From VRUE01 sp963728365 (lineage in GTDB: Bacteria > Actinomycetota > Thermoleophilia > Solirubrobacterales > 70-9): DNA of 64,000 nt. The DNA lies in the NCBI GenBank assembly GCA_963728365.1, contig CAVSJI010000001.1, forward strand, positions 496,001-560,000, given 5' to 3'. Both the position numbers and the translations under genes were made by a program. Shown piece by piece: positions 33,840 to 41,722 of this stretch. The notes under the pieces were generated by a model. The model searched no databases. It was not told the origin of the DNA and saw only the letters and a list, made by a program, of their open reading frames with translations. The number at the start of each line of letters is the position of its first letter. The stretch's first letter is position 1.

Positions 33840-34759
33840 GGTGAGAAGAAGGGTAGGGACACGTAGCGCTCGCCCGAGTCGCAGACGATCGTCACCACCC
33901 TCTTGCCCGCCATCTCGGGACGCCCCGCGACCCCGAGCGCGGCGCGGATGTTGGCCCCCGCCGAGATCCCGGCGAGGACGCCCTCGCGCTGCGCGGCGAG
34001 GCGCGCCGTCTCCAGCGCGTCCTCGTCGGAGACCGAGACGATCTCGTCGATAACCGAGCGGTCGAGCACCTCGGGGACGAAGCCGGCGCCGATCCCCTGG
34101 ATCTTGTGCGGGCCGGGCCGCCCGCCGGAGAGCACCGGCGAGGAGGCCGGCTCGACTGCCACGACCAGCGTCTCGGGGCTGCGCTCGCGCAGCATCCGCC
34201 CGACGCCGGTGATCGTGCCGCCGGTGCCGACCCCGGAGACGAAGGCGCCGACCTCGCCCTCGCAGTCGCGCCAGATCTCCTCGGCGGTCGTGCGCCGGTG
34301 CGCCTCGGGGTTGGCCGGGTTGGCGAACTGCTGCGGCATGAAGCCCTTGCGCTGCTCGCGGATCTCCTCGGCCAGCTCGACCGCCTCGTGCATGCCGCCC
34401 AGCGAGGGGGTCTCCCGCACTTCCGCCCCGTAGGCGCGCAAGAGCTTGGAGCGCTCGCGGCTCATCCCCTCGGGCAGCGTGAGGATCAGCTCGTAGCCGC
34501 GCGCCGCGCAGACCATCGCCAGCGCGATCCCCGTATTGCCGCTGGTCGGCTCGACGATCACCGACTCCCCCGGCGAGATCAGCCCGTCCCGCTCGGCGGC
34601 CTCGATCATCGCCACCCCGATCCGGTCCTTCACCGACCCGCCGGGATTGAGGCTCTCGAGCTTGACGCAGACCTCAGCGCCGAGCCCCTCGCCCATGCGC
34701 GAGAGCACCACCATCGGCGTCTCCCCCACGACGGCGGCGGCTGTCGGGCCGATCGGCAT
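33836..34759 (-). CDS. cysK: Cysteine synthase (O-acetylserine sulfhydrylase)
   Basis: PLP enzyme combining O-acetylserine with sulfide, 307 aa. The PLP lysine is in NPGGSVKDRIGVAMIE, the substrate loop in EPTSGNTGIALA, the phosphate loop in GVGTGGTITGVGRML, and the C-terminal Ser in VCDSGERYVS. ATG at 34757-34759 overlaps the Rrf2 stop by one base (TAATG). Co-expression with the Rrf2 regulator fits CymR-type control by O-acetylserine/CysK. Confidence 0.95.
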   Translation of the reverse strand: MPIGPTAAAVVGETPMVVLSRMGEGLGAEVCVKLESLNPGGSVKDRIGVAMIEAAERDGLISPGESVIVEPTSGNTGIALAMVCAARGYELILTLPEGMSRERSKLLRAYGAEVRETPSLGGMHEAVELAEEIREQRKGFMPQQFANPANPEAHRRTTAEEIWRDCEGEVGAFVSGVGTGGTITGVGRMLRERSPETLVVAVEPASSPVLSGGRPGPHKIQGIGAGFVPEVLDRSVIDEIVSVSDEDALETARLAAQREGVLAGISAGANIRAALGVAGRPEMAGKRVVTIVCDSGERYVSLPFFSP

Positions 34760-35157
34760 TAGATGAAGTACATACCCGAGCCGGCGGCCTCGGCCTCGCG
34801 GCGGGCTATTTCGGCGATTGTGGTTTGGGCGAAGACCTTGCGCAGGGCGGTTACGCCCTCTGACCAGATGCCGCCGGCCTCGTCGGCCTCCTGGCCCACC
34901 TTGCCGTCGAGGGCCTGGACGACCTCGAGGACGGTGATCTCCTCGGCGGGGCGGGCCAGGGTGTAGCCGCCTTTCATGCCGCGGTGGCTGGCCAGCAGGC
35001 CGGCGCGGCGCAGGGTCGAGAAGAGCTGCTCGAGGAACTGCTCGGGGATCTCGCGGCGCTCGGCCAGCTCCTTGATCGGCACCGGGCGCTCCCCCGAGCG
35101 GGCCAGCTCGGCCATCGCGACGACCGCGTAGCGCGACTTCGAGGTGATCGAGATCAC
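34759..35157 (-). CDS. Rrf2-family regulator, CymR-like
   Basis: 132-aa winged-helix repressor. N-terminal ITSKSRYAVVAMAELARSG, recognition region IPEQFLEQLFSTLRRAGLLASHRGMKGGYTLARP (Rrf2 signature) and the dimer helix EITVLEVVQALDGK. The three cysteines that hold the Fe-S cluster in IscR are absent, so this is a cluster-free type such as CymR. As the first gene of an operon with cysK and cysE it probably controls cysteine synthesis, and probably itself. ATG at 35157. Confidence 0.9.
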   Translation of the reverse strand: MISITSKSRYAVVAMAELARSGERPVPIKELAERREIPEQFLEQLFSTLRRAGLLASHRGMKGGYTLARPAEEITVLEVVQALDGKVGQEADEAGGIWSEGVTALRKVFAQTTIAEIARREAEAAGSGMYFI

Positions 35158-35258
35158 GGGGTCTTTCTACCGCACCGGGCGGACCCCGGAGTCTGGGTTA
35201 GGATCGCACCTTCGGCTCCAGGGCTGACGATGGAGCCTTCGCCGAGAATCCAAGAGGA

Positions 35259-35882
35259 TTGGAAGCAGTCCTGAGCGAACGCCCAAATTGCCTTGTCGTC
35301 GACGGTCATCCAATCGTCCGCCTCGGTGTGCGCCGGGCGCTGGAAGACCAGTTCGAGGTGCAGGAGGCTTGCAGCCGCGACGAGGCGATCGACCTGATCC
35401 GAGACGTGGGCAGCTTCGACGTGACCGTCCTCGAAATGAGGCGCGGTCCCGACGGAGCGCTCGGCGGCGTCGAGGCGATCCGCGTGCTGCTCAAATCCGA
35501 ACCGGGCCTAGGCATCGTCGCCCACGGGGACCGCCCCGAGCGCCACCTGGTGACCGCGGCCCTGCAGGCAGGGGCCACTTCTTACGTCGCCCGCACGGCG
35601 GGGGCGGAACAACTGCAGCGCGCGGCCAGCGCAGCGCTTTCCCAGAAGCGCTTCGTAGACCCGGCCGTGCCGCCCCGCGGCAGCCGCGGAAAGCTGACCA
35701 AGCGCCAACGCGAAATCCTCCAGTTGCTCGCCAACGGCGGTTCGACCACCCTGGCCGCGCGCGAGCTGGATCTCAGCGAGGAAACGATCAAGACCCACAC
35801 CAAGAACGCCCTGGCGCGCTTGGAGGCCAGAAACAGGACCCACGCCGTGGCCATAGCCCTACGCGAGTCCCTGATCGAGTAG
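35259..35882 (+). CDS. LuxR-family regulator with degenerate receiver domain
   Basis: 207 aa. Residues about 10-125 have a response-regulator fold (CLVVDGHPIVRLGVRRAL...), but the acidic pair is VDG instead of DD and the phospho-acceptor position reads VLEM (Glu for Asp), so it is probably not phosphorylated in the standard way. Residues about 140-205 are a GerE-type helix-turn-helix: LTKRQREILQLLANGGSTTLAARELDLSEETIKTHTKNALARLEARNRTHA. The likely start is TTG 35259; an AAGAGGA stretch lies directly before it. It ends exactly tail-to-tail with the next gene. Confidence 0.82.
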   Translation: MEAVLSERPNCLVVDGHPIVRLGVRRALEDQFEVQEACSRDEAIDLIRDVGSFDVTVLEMRRGPDGALGGVEAIRVLLKSEPGLGIVAHGDRPERHLVTAALQAGATSYVARTAGAEQLQRAASAALSQKRFVDPAVPPRGSRGKLTKRQREILQLLANGGSTTLAARELDLSEETIKTHTKNALARLEARNRTHAVAIALRESLIE

Positions 35883-37013
35883 TTAGATCCAGCCCCTGTC
35901 CCTTGCGGTGAGCACTGCCTGGGCGCGGTCCACCGCGCCGATCTTGCCGTAGACGTTATGCAGATGGGTGCGGATCGTCGAGACCGAGAGCTGCATCTCG
36001 CCGGCGATCTGCTTGTAGACCATGCCCTCGGAGAGGTGGCGCAGGACGTCGAGCTCGCGGGTCGAGAGCGGGCAGGGCTCGGAGACGCGGTTGAGGTCGC
36101 TGCGCGCGTAGGGAAGCTCGTAGAGCAGGTCGCGCAGCGCCTCCGGCGAGACGCCGCAGCGTTTGGCGGCGGCGTGCATCCGATCCGGCGATACCGCCTC
36201 GCCCTGGCTGTAGTGGGCGACCATGTCGGCGATCGCGACCATCCCGGCGAGACCCTCGGCGTCCTCGGCGTGGTGGCGCTCGATCGCCACCGCGATCCGC
36301 TGCGGCACGTTCCAGCGCCGCGCCAGGACGCCGCCGACCAGGGCGTGGTCGATGCCGAGGCGGTCGCGTTCCTCGCGCAGGCGCAGCTCAGGAGTCTTGC
36401 TGACCGCCTCGAGCGGCCCGCGGTCGCCGGGATGCAGGTTGGCGATCACCAGGCGGCCGATGTCGTGCAGAAGGGCGGCAAGCGCGAGCTCGTCGCGGTC
36501 CTCCCAGCCGATCGTTCGGCCGATCGAGTCCGCCGCCTGCTGGCTGGCGAGGGCGTGGACGCGGAAGCGCTCGGGGCGCATCTCGCGCCCCCCGTTGGTC
36601 TCGAAGAAGTCGAAGACGGGAGCCGTGCCGGCGATCGCCAGCACGCCGGAGGGCTTGAGCACGTCGACCGCGGCCGGGACCGTCGCGGCCCTGCCCCCGG
36701 CGGTGCGGTTGGCGAAGCGCAGCACGGCGATCGCCAGGCCGACGTCGGACTCGACCGCCTCGACGATCTCGCCGATCCGCGCGGTCTCCGCGGTCGCGGC
36801 GCGCATCACCCGCTCGCGAGACTCCATCAGGACGGGAAACTTCTCGACCGCCTCGAAGGCGGCGGCGAGCCGGGCGCCGGGCGCCGGGCGACCGCTATTG
36901 CGACGAGCCGCGGCCTCCGCCTTCGCCTGCCCGTTGCCGCCGTTGGTGTGTGACTTCGCCGTGTCCATGATCGGAGCAAGCTCCGCAAGCGTCATCGGCA
37001 GCGGAGGACGCAC
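35883..37013 (-). CDS. HDOD-domain protein fused to LuxR helix-turn-helix
   Basis: 376 aa. After a low-complexity N-terminus, residues about 50-290 form an HDOD/HD-type domain (KFPVLMESRERVMRAATAETARIGEIVEAVESDVGLAIAVLRFAN; ALLHDIGRLVIANL; IDHALVGGVLARRWNVP; AIERHHAED). Residues about 310-372 are a GerE helix-turn-helix (LSTRELDVLRHLSEGMVYKQIAGEMQLSVSTIRTHLHNVYGKIGAVDRAQAV). GTG at 37013 is supported by AGGAGG eight bases upstream. The combination suggests a transcription factor with a signalling HD-like input domain. It stops back-to-back with the convergent LuxR gene with no spacer. Confidence 0.82.
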   Translation of the reverse strand: MRPPLPMTLAELAPIMDTAKSHTNGGNGQAKAEAAARRNSGRPAPGARLAAAFEAVEKFPVLMESRERVMRAATAETARIGEIVEAVESDVGLAIAVLRFANRTAGGRAATVPAAVDVLKPSGVLAIAGTAPVFDFFETNGGREMRPERFRVHALASQQAADSIGRTIGWEDRDELALAALLHDIGRLVIANLHPGDRGPLEAVSKTPELRLREERDRLGIDHALVGGVLARRWNVPQRIAVAIERHHAEDAEGLAGMVAIADMVAHYSQGEAVSPDRMHAAAKRCGVSPEALRDLLYELPYARSDLNRVSEPCPLSTRELDVLRHLSEGMVYKQIAGEMQLSVSTIRTHLHNVYGKIGAVDRAQAVLTARDRGWI

Positions 37014-37098
37014 GGTTTAGCCCTCCTGTCCCCAAAATTAAGGTCTTAAATCTCGCCATCTGTCCAGTTCGGCGTAGATCAATGGGTGGCGTTGTCCG
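37014..37098 (-). promoter_or_regulatory. AT-rich leader/promoter region of the HDOD-LuxR gene
   Basis: 85 bp between gltX and the HDOD gene. On the minus strand it holds an unusually AT-rich block with the palindrome TTAAG-AC-CTTAA, then AATTTTGGGG and the ribosome site AGGAGG just before the GTG. A promoter here is likely; exact -10/-35 boxes cannot be called. Confidence 0.45.
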
Positions 37099-38466
37099 TT
37101 ACGAACGGAGCCGAGCCACGGCCGCGTCGATGCGCGAGAGCGAATCGTCTCGCCCAAGCGCGGCCAGCGACTCGAAGATGCCGGGTGAGACGGCCGTCCC
37201 CGTGATCGCCACGCGGATCGGCTGATAGACCCGGCCGGGTTTGACGTCGAGCCGCTCAGGCAGGGGCGAGAGCGCCGCCTCGAGCGTTTCCGGGTCGAAG
37301 CTGTCGGTGCCCGCGAGCGCCCCGCGGGCGGCTTCCAGGGCCTCAAGGGCGCCGTCCTTCATCACCTTCGCCCATGACTTCTCGTCCTCCACCGGCGGCT
37401 CGAAGAGGAAGCGGATCAGCGCCCAGACCTCGTCCAGGGTCTGGGCTTTCTCCTGGGCGATCGCGCAGGCGGCGCGCAGGCGCCCGTCGGGCTCGCGGCC
37501 GAGGTGGCGGGCGACGAGTGCCGTGTACTCCTCGAGCGACAGCTCGCGCATGAAGCGCCCGTTCAGCCAACGCAGCTTCTTCTCATCGAAGATCGCCGCG
37601 GCGCGGCCGACGTCCTCGACCCGGAAGCGCGCGACGAGCTCCTCGGTGGGCATGATCGTCGTGTCGTCATCCGTGCCCCAGCCGAGCAGCGCCAGGTAGT
37701 TGCGCACCGCCGCCGGCAGGTAGCCGGCCTCGCGCAGCTCCTGCACCGAAGCGGCGCCGTGGCGCTTGGAGAGCTTCTTGCCGTCGGGGCCGTGCAGCAG
37801 CGGCAGGTGGGCGTAGCGCGGCGGCGCGTGGTCGAGCGCGGCAAGCACCAGCAGCTGCTTGGGCGTGTTGGAGAGGTGGTCGTCGCCGCGCACCACCTCG
37901 GTGATGCCCATCTCGGCGTCGTCGACCGCGACCGCGAAGTTGTAGAGGACCGAGCCGTCGCCGCGGGCGATGACGAAGTCGTCGTAGCTGCGGTTGGGGA
38001 AGCTGACCGGGCCGCGGATCAGGTCGTCGACGACGGTCTCCCCGTCGTCCGGGACGCGCAGCCGCACCGCGGCGCCGGGCGCGTCGCTGGGCGTGCCGCG
38101 GTAGCCGCGGTCGGCGCCGTGCTCGGCCTTCCAGGCCTCGACGTCCTTGGCGGTCGCGGCGTCCTGGTAGGCGGCACCCGATTCGAGCAGCAGCTGCAGC
38201 GCCTCCGCGTGTCGCTCGGCCCGCCCGGCCTGCGAGACCGGCCCGACGTCCCAGTCCAGCTCCAGCCACTCGAGCGCGTCGATGATCTGCGCCACGTTCT
38301 CCTCGGTCGAGCGCTGCCGGTCGGTGTCCTCGATCCGCAGCACCAGCTCCCCGCCGCCGTGCCGGGTCGCGAGCCAGTTGTAGAGTGCCGTCCGCGCTCC
38401 ACCTATGTGGAGGGCGCCGGTCGGCGACGGCGCGAACCTCAAGCGAATTGGAGAGTCTGCAGACAC
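37099..38466 (-). CDS. gltX: Glutamyl-tRNA synthetase
   Basis: Class I aminoacyl-tRNA synthetase, 455 aa. HIGH-type motif in RLRFAPSPTGALHIGGARTALYNWL, RIEDTDRQRSTEEN, YNFAVAVDDAEMGITEVVRGDDHLSNTPKQ, and the KMSKS-equivalent GKKLSKRHGA. The C-terminal anticodon domain is intact. Because gatCAB is present in the same window, it may be a non-discriminating enzyme that also charges tRNA(Gln) (inference). The GTG start at 38466 gives the normal N-terminus; it is separated by one base from the divergent nfo ATG. Short of the usual 480-490 aa. Confidence 0.94.
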   Translation of the reverse strand: MSADSPIRLRFAPSPTGALHIGGARTALYNWLATRHGGGELVLRIEDTDRQRSTEENVAQIIDALEWLELDWDVGPVSQAGRAERHAEALQLLLESGAAYQDAATAKDVEAWKAEHGADRGYRGTPSDAPGAAVRLRVPDDGETVVDDLIRGPVSFPNRSYDDFVIARGDGSVLYNFAVAVDDAEMGITEVVRGDDHLSNTPKQLLVLAALDHAPPRYAHLPLLHGPDGKKLSKRHGAASVQELREAGYLPAAVRNYLALLGWGTDDDTTIMPTEELVARFRVEDVGRAAAIFDEKKLRWLNGRFMRELSLEEYTALVARHLGREPDGRLRAACAIAQEKAQTLDEVWALIRFLFEPPVEDEKSWAKVMKDGALEALEAARGALAGTDSFDPETLEAALSPLPERLDVKPGRVYQPIRVAITGTAVSPGIFESLAALGRDDSLSRIDAAVARLRS

Positions 38467-38467
38467 G

Positions 38468-39328
38468 ATGCTGATCGGCGCGCATGTTTCCACAGCCGGC
38501 GGCCTGGCGAAGGCGATCGAGCGCGGGACCGAGCTCGGTTGCGAATCGATCCAGATCTTCAACCAGAGCCCGCGGATGTGGCGGCCGACCAAATACGGGC
38601 CGGAGGACTTCGCCGCTTTCAAGGAGGCGATGGCCGACTCGCCGGTTGAAGCGGTGGTGATCCACGCCGTCTACCTGATCAACTGCGCGACGACCGACAG
38701 GGAGCTGCGAAAGAAGTCGCTGGCATCGCTGACCCACGCCCTCCGCATCGGCGACGAGATCGGCGCCGCCGGCGTCGTGCTGCACCCCGGCGCCCAGAAG
38801 GGCGAGGCGCTGAAGCCGTCGATTAAACGCGCCGCGAAAGTGATCGACGCCGCGCTGAAGGACAGCGAGAGCTGCCCGCTCCTCTTGGAGCAGACCGCCG
38901 GCCACAAGGGCCTCCTCGGCCGCGACTTCGACCAGACCGCCGAGCTGATCGACCTTGCCGGCGCCGGCAAGCGCCTCGGCCTCTGCCTCGACTCCTGCCA
39001 CCTCTTCGTCCAGGGCTACGACGTCACCGACCCGGGTCACCTCAGCGAGATCGTCGACGAAGCTGACAAGAAGGTAGGCCTCAAACGCCTCCGCTGCCTA
39101 CACGTGAACGACGCCGCCGCCCCTCTGGGCTCCTGCCGCGACCGCCACGCCAACATCGGCAAAGGCGAGATGGGCAAGAAGGGCCTAGAGGCCTTCCTCT
39201 CCGAGCCAAGGTTCGACAAGCTCCCCGCCACCCTGGAGACGCCCGGCCCGAACAAGAAAGGCCCGGACCGAAAAGAAGTCCAAGCGGCAAAGCGCCTCCG
39301 CAAAACCGGCCTGAAACGCCGCAGCTGA
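38468..39328 (+). CDS. nfo: Endonuclease IV (AP endonuclease)
   Basis: TIM-barrel, zinc-dependent AP endonuclease for base-excision repair, 286 aa. Family starts: LIGAHVSTAGGLAKAIERGTELGCESIQIFNQSPRMW. Metal-binding segments are in VIHAVYLINCAT, VLHPGAQKGE, LLLEQTAGHKG, LCLDSCHLFVQGYD, HVNDAAAPLGSCRDRHANIGKGEMG. ATG at 38468 is the standard family start. Divergent from gltX with essentially no intergenic DNA. The 3' end is Lys-rich and C/A-rich. Confidence 0.94.
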   Translation: MLIGAHVSTAGGLAKAIERGTELGCESIQIFNQSPRMWRPTKYGPEDFAAFKEAMADSPVEAVVIHAVYLINCATTDRELRKKSLASLTHALRIGDEIGAAGVVLHPGAQKGEALKPSIKRAAKVIDAALKDSESCPLLLEQTAGHKGLLGRDFDQTAELIDLAGAGKRLGLCLDSCHLFVQGYDVTDPGHLSEIVDEADKKVGLKRLRCLHVNDAAAPLGSCRDRHANIGKGEMGKKGLEAFLSEPRFDKLPATLETPGPNKKGPDRKEVQAAKRLRKTGLKRRS

Positions 39329-39374
39329 GCCCGCCCAGGGGGGCGAATCTGCGCCGCCCGGCTCTTAGAGGTGG

Positions 39375-39635
39375 GTGCCGGAGATCAGCCGCTTCCTCGG
39401 AATCACGATCGGGATGTTCTTCGACGATCACGGCTTTCCCCACTTCCACGCCCATCACGCCGATGGATGGGCCAAGGTCCGGATCGACAACCTCGAGGTC
39501 ATCGAGAACAGCCTGCCTCGCAGGCAGCTGCGCCTCGTCCTCGCCTGGGCCGAGCTTCACCAAGCCGAGCTTGAAGCGAATTGGCGGCGGGCTCGCGCGA
39601 GTGAAACACTGATGGAGATCGAACCGCTGCAATGA
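39375..39635 (+). CDS. DUF4160 protein
   Basis: 86 aa. It contains the DUF4160 signature PEISRFLGITIGMFFDDHGFPHFHAHHADG, with several histidines, then RRQLRLVLAWAELHQAELEANWRRAR. It is translated from GTG 39375 with GAGG just upstream. Its stop overlaps the next start (ATGA). DUF4160/DUF2442 pairs occur together widely and have a toxin-antitoxin-like arrangement, but no activity can be stated from the sequence. Confidence 0.85.
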   Translation: MPEISRFLGITIGMFFDDHGFPHFHAHHADGWAKVRIDNLEVIENSLPRRQLRLVLAWAELHQAELEANWRRARASETLMEIEPLQ

Positions 39636-39904
39636 ACGGACTCACGCCCTACATCACCGACGCCACCGTCGTGCGCCACGGCGTGCTGAAGCTGCGCTTC
39701 GAGGACGGTCTGACCGGCGAAGTCGATGTCCTCGCCCGCATGCGGGGACCGGTCTTCGAGAGAGCCCGCACCGCAGAGGGCTTCGCAGAAGCCTACGTCG
39801 ACACAAACCTCGGCACCGTCGCCTGGCCAGGCAAAGTCGACCTCGCCCCCGACACCCTCTACGAACGCCTCCGCACCGGCACCTGGCCCAAAGCTTTCGC
39901 CTAA
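39632..39904 (+). CDS. DUF2442 protein
   Basis: 90 aa. DUF2442 pattern: YITDATVVRHGVLKLRFEDGLTGEVDV, MRGPVFERARTAEGFAEAYVDTNLGTVAWPGKVDLAPDTLYERL. ATG at 39632 overlaps the DUF4160 stop, so the two are translationally coupled and probably work as a pair. Function unknown. Confidence 0.85.
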   Translation: MNGLTPYITDATVVRHGVLKLRFEDGLTGEVDVLARMRGPVFERARTAEGFAEAYVDTNLGTVAWPGKVDLAPDTLYERLRTGTWPKAFA

Positions 39905-39942
39905 AGGAGTGTCAGGGTCCCTCGCCCCTCCCCCGCCCCGAG

Positions 39943-41238
39943 CTACTTGACGTGCACGCCCGAGATCGCGCGGCTGATCACCAGCCGCTGGATCTCGGAG
40001 GTGCCCTCGAAGATCGTGTAGATCTTGGCGTCGCGGTGCATGCGCTCGACCGGGAACTCGCGCGTGTAGCCGTTGCCGCCGAGGATCTGGATCGCCCGCT
40101 CGGTCGACCAGACGGCAACCTCGCCGGCCTTCAGCTTCGACATCGAGCCCTCGGCGTTTTCGAACTTGTGGCCGCTGCGGCCCATCCAGGCGGCGCGCCA
40201 GACGAGCAGGCGGGCGGCGTCGATCTCCAGCTTCATGTCGGCGAGGGTGAAGGCGATCGCCTGGTTCTCGACGATCGGCCGGCCGAACTGCGAGCGCTCC
40301 TTGGCGTACTCGAGCGCGTACTCGTAGGCGGCGCGGGCGATGCCGATCGCCTGGGCGCCCACCGTCGGGCGGCTCGCCTCGAAGGTCTGCATCGCGGCCT
40401 GTGACTTGGCCCGCTTGCCCTCGCGCACGCGGGCGAGGCGCTCGTCGAGCTTCTCCTTGCCGCCCAGCAAGCAGGCGCCCGGAATGCGGCAATCGTCGAG
40501 GTGGACGTCGGCGGTGTGCGAAGCGCGCAGGCCATGCTTCTTCACCTTGGCGCCCTGCTCGCAGCCCTTGGTCCCGGGCGGGATCACGAAGGCGGCGTGA
40601 CCGCGCGAGCCGAGCTCCCGGTCGACCGAGGCGATCACCACGTGCACGTCGGCAATGCCGCCGTTGGTCGCCCAGGCCTTCTGGCCGTTGAGCACCCACT
40701 CGTCGGCGACCTCGTCGTACTTGGCGGTGGTGCGGATCGCGGAGACGTCGGAGCCGGCGTCGGGCTCTGACGCACAGAAGGCGGCGACCTTGGGGTCGTC
40801 GGCGGAGCCGTAGCACTGCGGGATCCACTCGCCGATCTGCTCGCCGGTCCCCTGGCCGAAGATCGCCGCGACCGCGAGCGAGGTGCCCATGATCGCCATG
40901 CCGATGCCGGCGTCGCCCCAGAAGAGCTCCTCGTTGGCGATCGGCAGGGTGAGCCCGGTCGGGTCGGCGAAGAACTGGCCCAGAGCTTCGAAGCTGTAGA
41001 GACCGATCTTGGCCGCCTCCTGGATCACCGGCCAGGGGGTCTCCTCGCGCTCGTCCCATTCCTCCGCGGCGGGACGGACGACGCCCTCGGCGAAGCCGTG
41101 GACCCACTCGCGGATGTCCTTCTGGTCCTGGTTGAGCTCGAGCGTGAACTGCGGGCCCTCAGGGGCCTCCGCGCCCCCCGCGACCTCGTCCACGATGCTC
41201 TCCTTCGCTGCCTCTGCCACCGCCGCTGTGTCAGTCAT
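39943..41238 (-). CDS. Acyl-CoA dehydrogenase
   Basis: FAD enzyme of the fatty-acyl-CoA dehydrogenase family, 431 aa. Motifs: CASEPDAGSDVSAIRTTAKY (adenine/FAD region), WATNGGIADVHVVIASV, QAIAFTLADMKLEIDAARLLVWRAAWM, GGNGYTREFPVERMHRDAKIYTIFEGTSEIQRLVISRAI. This is the usual ACAD C-terminal signature. The N-terminus up to residue about 30 is an acidic extension. The substrate chain length cannot be told. ATG at 41238. Confidence 0.93.
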   Translation of the reverse strand: MTDTAAVAEAAKESIVDEVAGGAEAPEGPQFTLELNQDQKDIREWVHGFAEGVVRPAAEEWDEREETPWPVIQEAAKIGLYSFEALGQFFADPTGLTLPIANEELFWGDAGIGMAIMGTSLAVAAIFGQGTGEQIGEWIPQCYGSADDPKVAAFCASEPDAGSDVSAIRTTAKYDEVADEWVLNGQKAWATNGGIADVHVVIASVDRELGSRGHAAFVIPPGTKGCEQGAKVKKHGLRASHTADVHLDDCRIPGACLLGGKEKLDERLARVREGKRAKSQAAMQTFEASRPTVGAQAIGIARAAYEYALEYAKERSQFGRPIVENQAIAFTLADMKLEIDAARLLVWRAAWMGRSGHKFENAEGSMSKLKAGEVAVWSTERAIQILGGNGYTREFPVERMHRDAKIYTIFEGTSEIQRLVISRAISGVHVK

Positions 41239-41299
41239 TTCGCCTCCATAGGTTCACGGCGCGGCATCGTACAGAGATCGGTGGCGCGGAAGCCGGTGC

Positions 41300-41674
41300 T
41301 CAGACGTCGCGCAGGTCGAAGGCGCGGATACCCTCGGGACCGTCATCGGCGCAGTCGAAGAAGCGGCGGTTGACGCACTCATAGGACTCGCCCTCTCCCT
41401 CGTAGGCGCGCTCGACGCTGAACTGGCAGTGGGGCAGCGCGTCGCCGGTCATCTTCACGCCGCCGAAGCCACCCGGCTGCAGGACCGCGTCGAGCTCGAC
41501 CTTGGCGGAGAAGACCTGCTGCATGCAGCCGACGTACTGGGACCCGGTCAGCATGTCGACGAAGCTGTAGAGGTAGCGGCAGCGCATTTCGACGCAGCCG
41601 CGTGGCTCGACCATCTTGTCGCAGAAGGAGCGGCACTGTCGACACTCGCCGGTCTTCTCGCGAATAGCGGTCAT
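41300..41674 (-). CDS. Cysteine-rich small protein, function unknown
   Basis: 124 aa with nine cysteines. The N-terminal block ECRQCRSFCDKMVEPRGC and CVEMRCRYLYSF, then GCMQQVF, PHCQF, ECVNRRFFDCADDG, suggest a zinc- or Fe-S-binding fold. The C-terminal RAFDLRDV is short. I do not recognise the family. It is on the same strand and immediately downstream of dnaE (48 bp), which may hint at co-expression only. Confidence 0.65.
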   Translation of the reverse strand: MTAIREKTGECRQCRSFCDKMVEPRGCVEMRCRYLYSFVDMLTGSQYVGCMQQVFSAKVELDAVLQPGGFGGVKMTGDALPHCQFSVERAYEGEGESYECVNRRFFDCADDGPEGIRAFDLRDV

Positions 41675-41722
41675 GGACGAAGTCTACGGACGAGGAGGCC
41701 CGGAATCCAAGTCCTGGACTGG

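Noticed and set aside
39375..39904. Calling DUF4160/DUF2442 a toxin-antitoxin system
   Set aside because: The operon layout fits, but neither protein shows a nuclease, kinase or other toxin motif, so only the family names are given.
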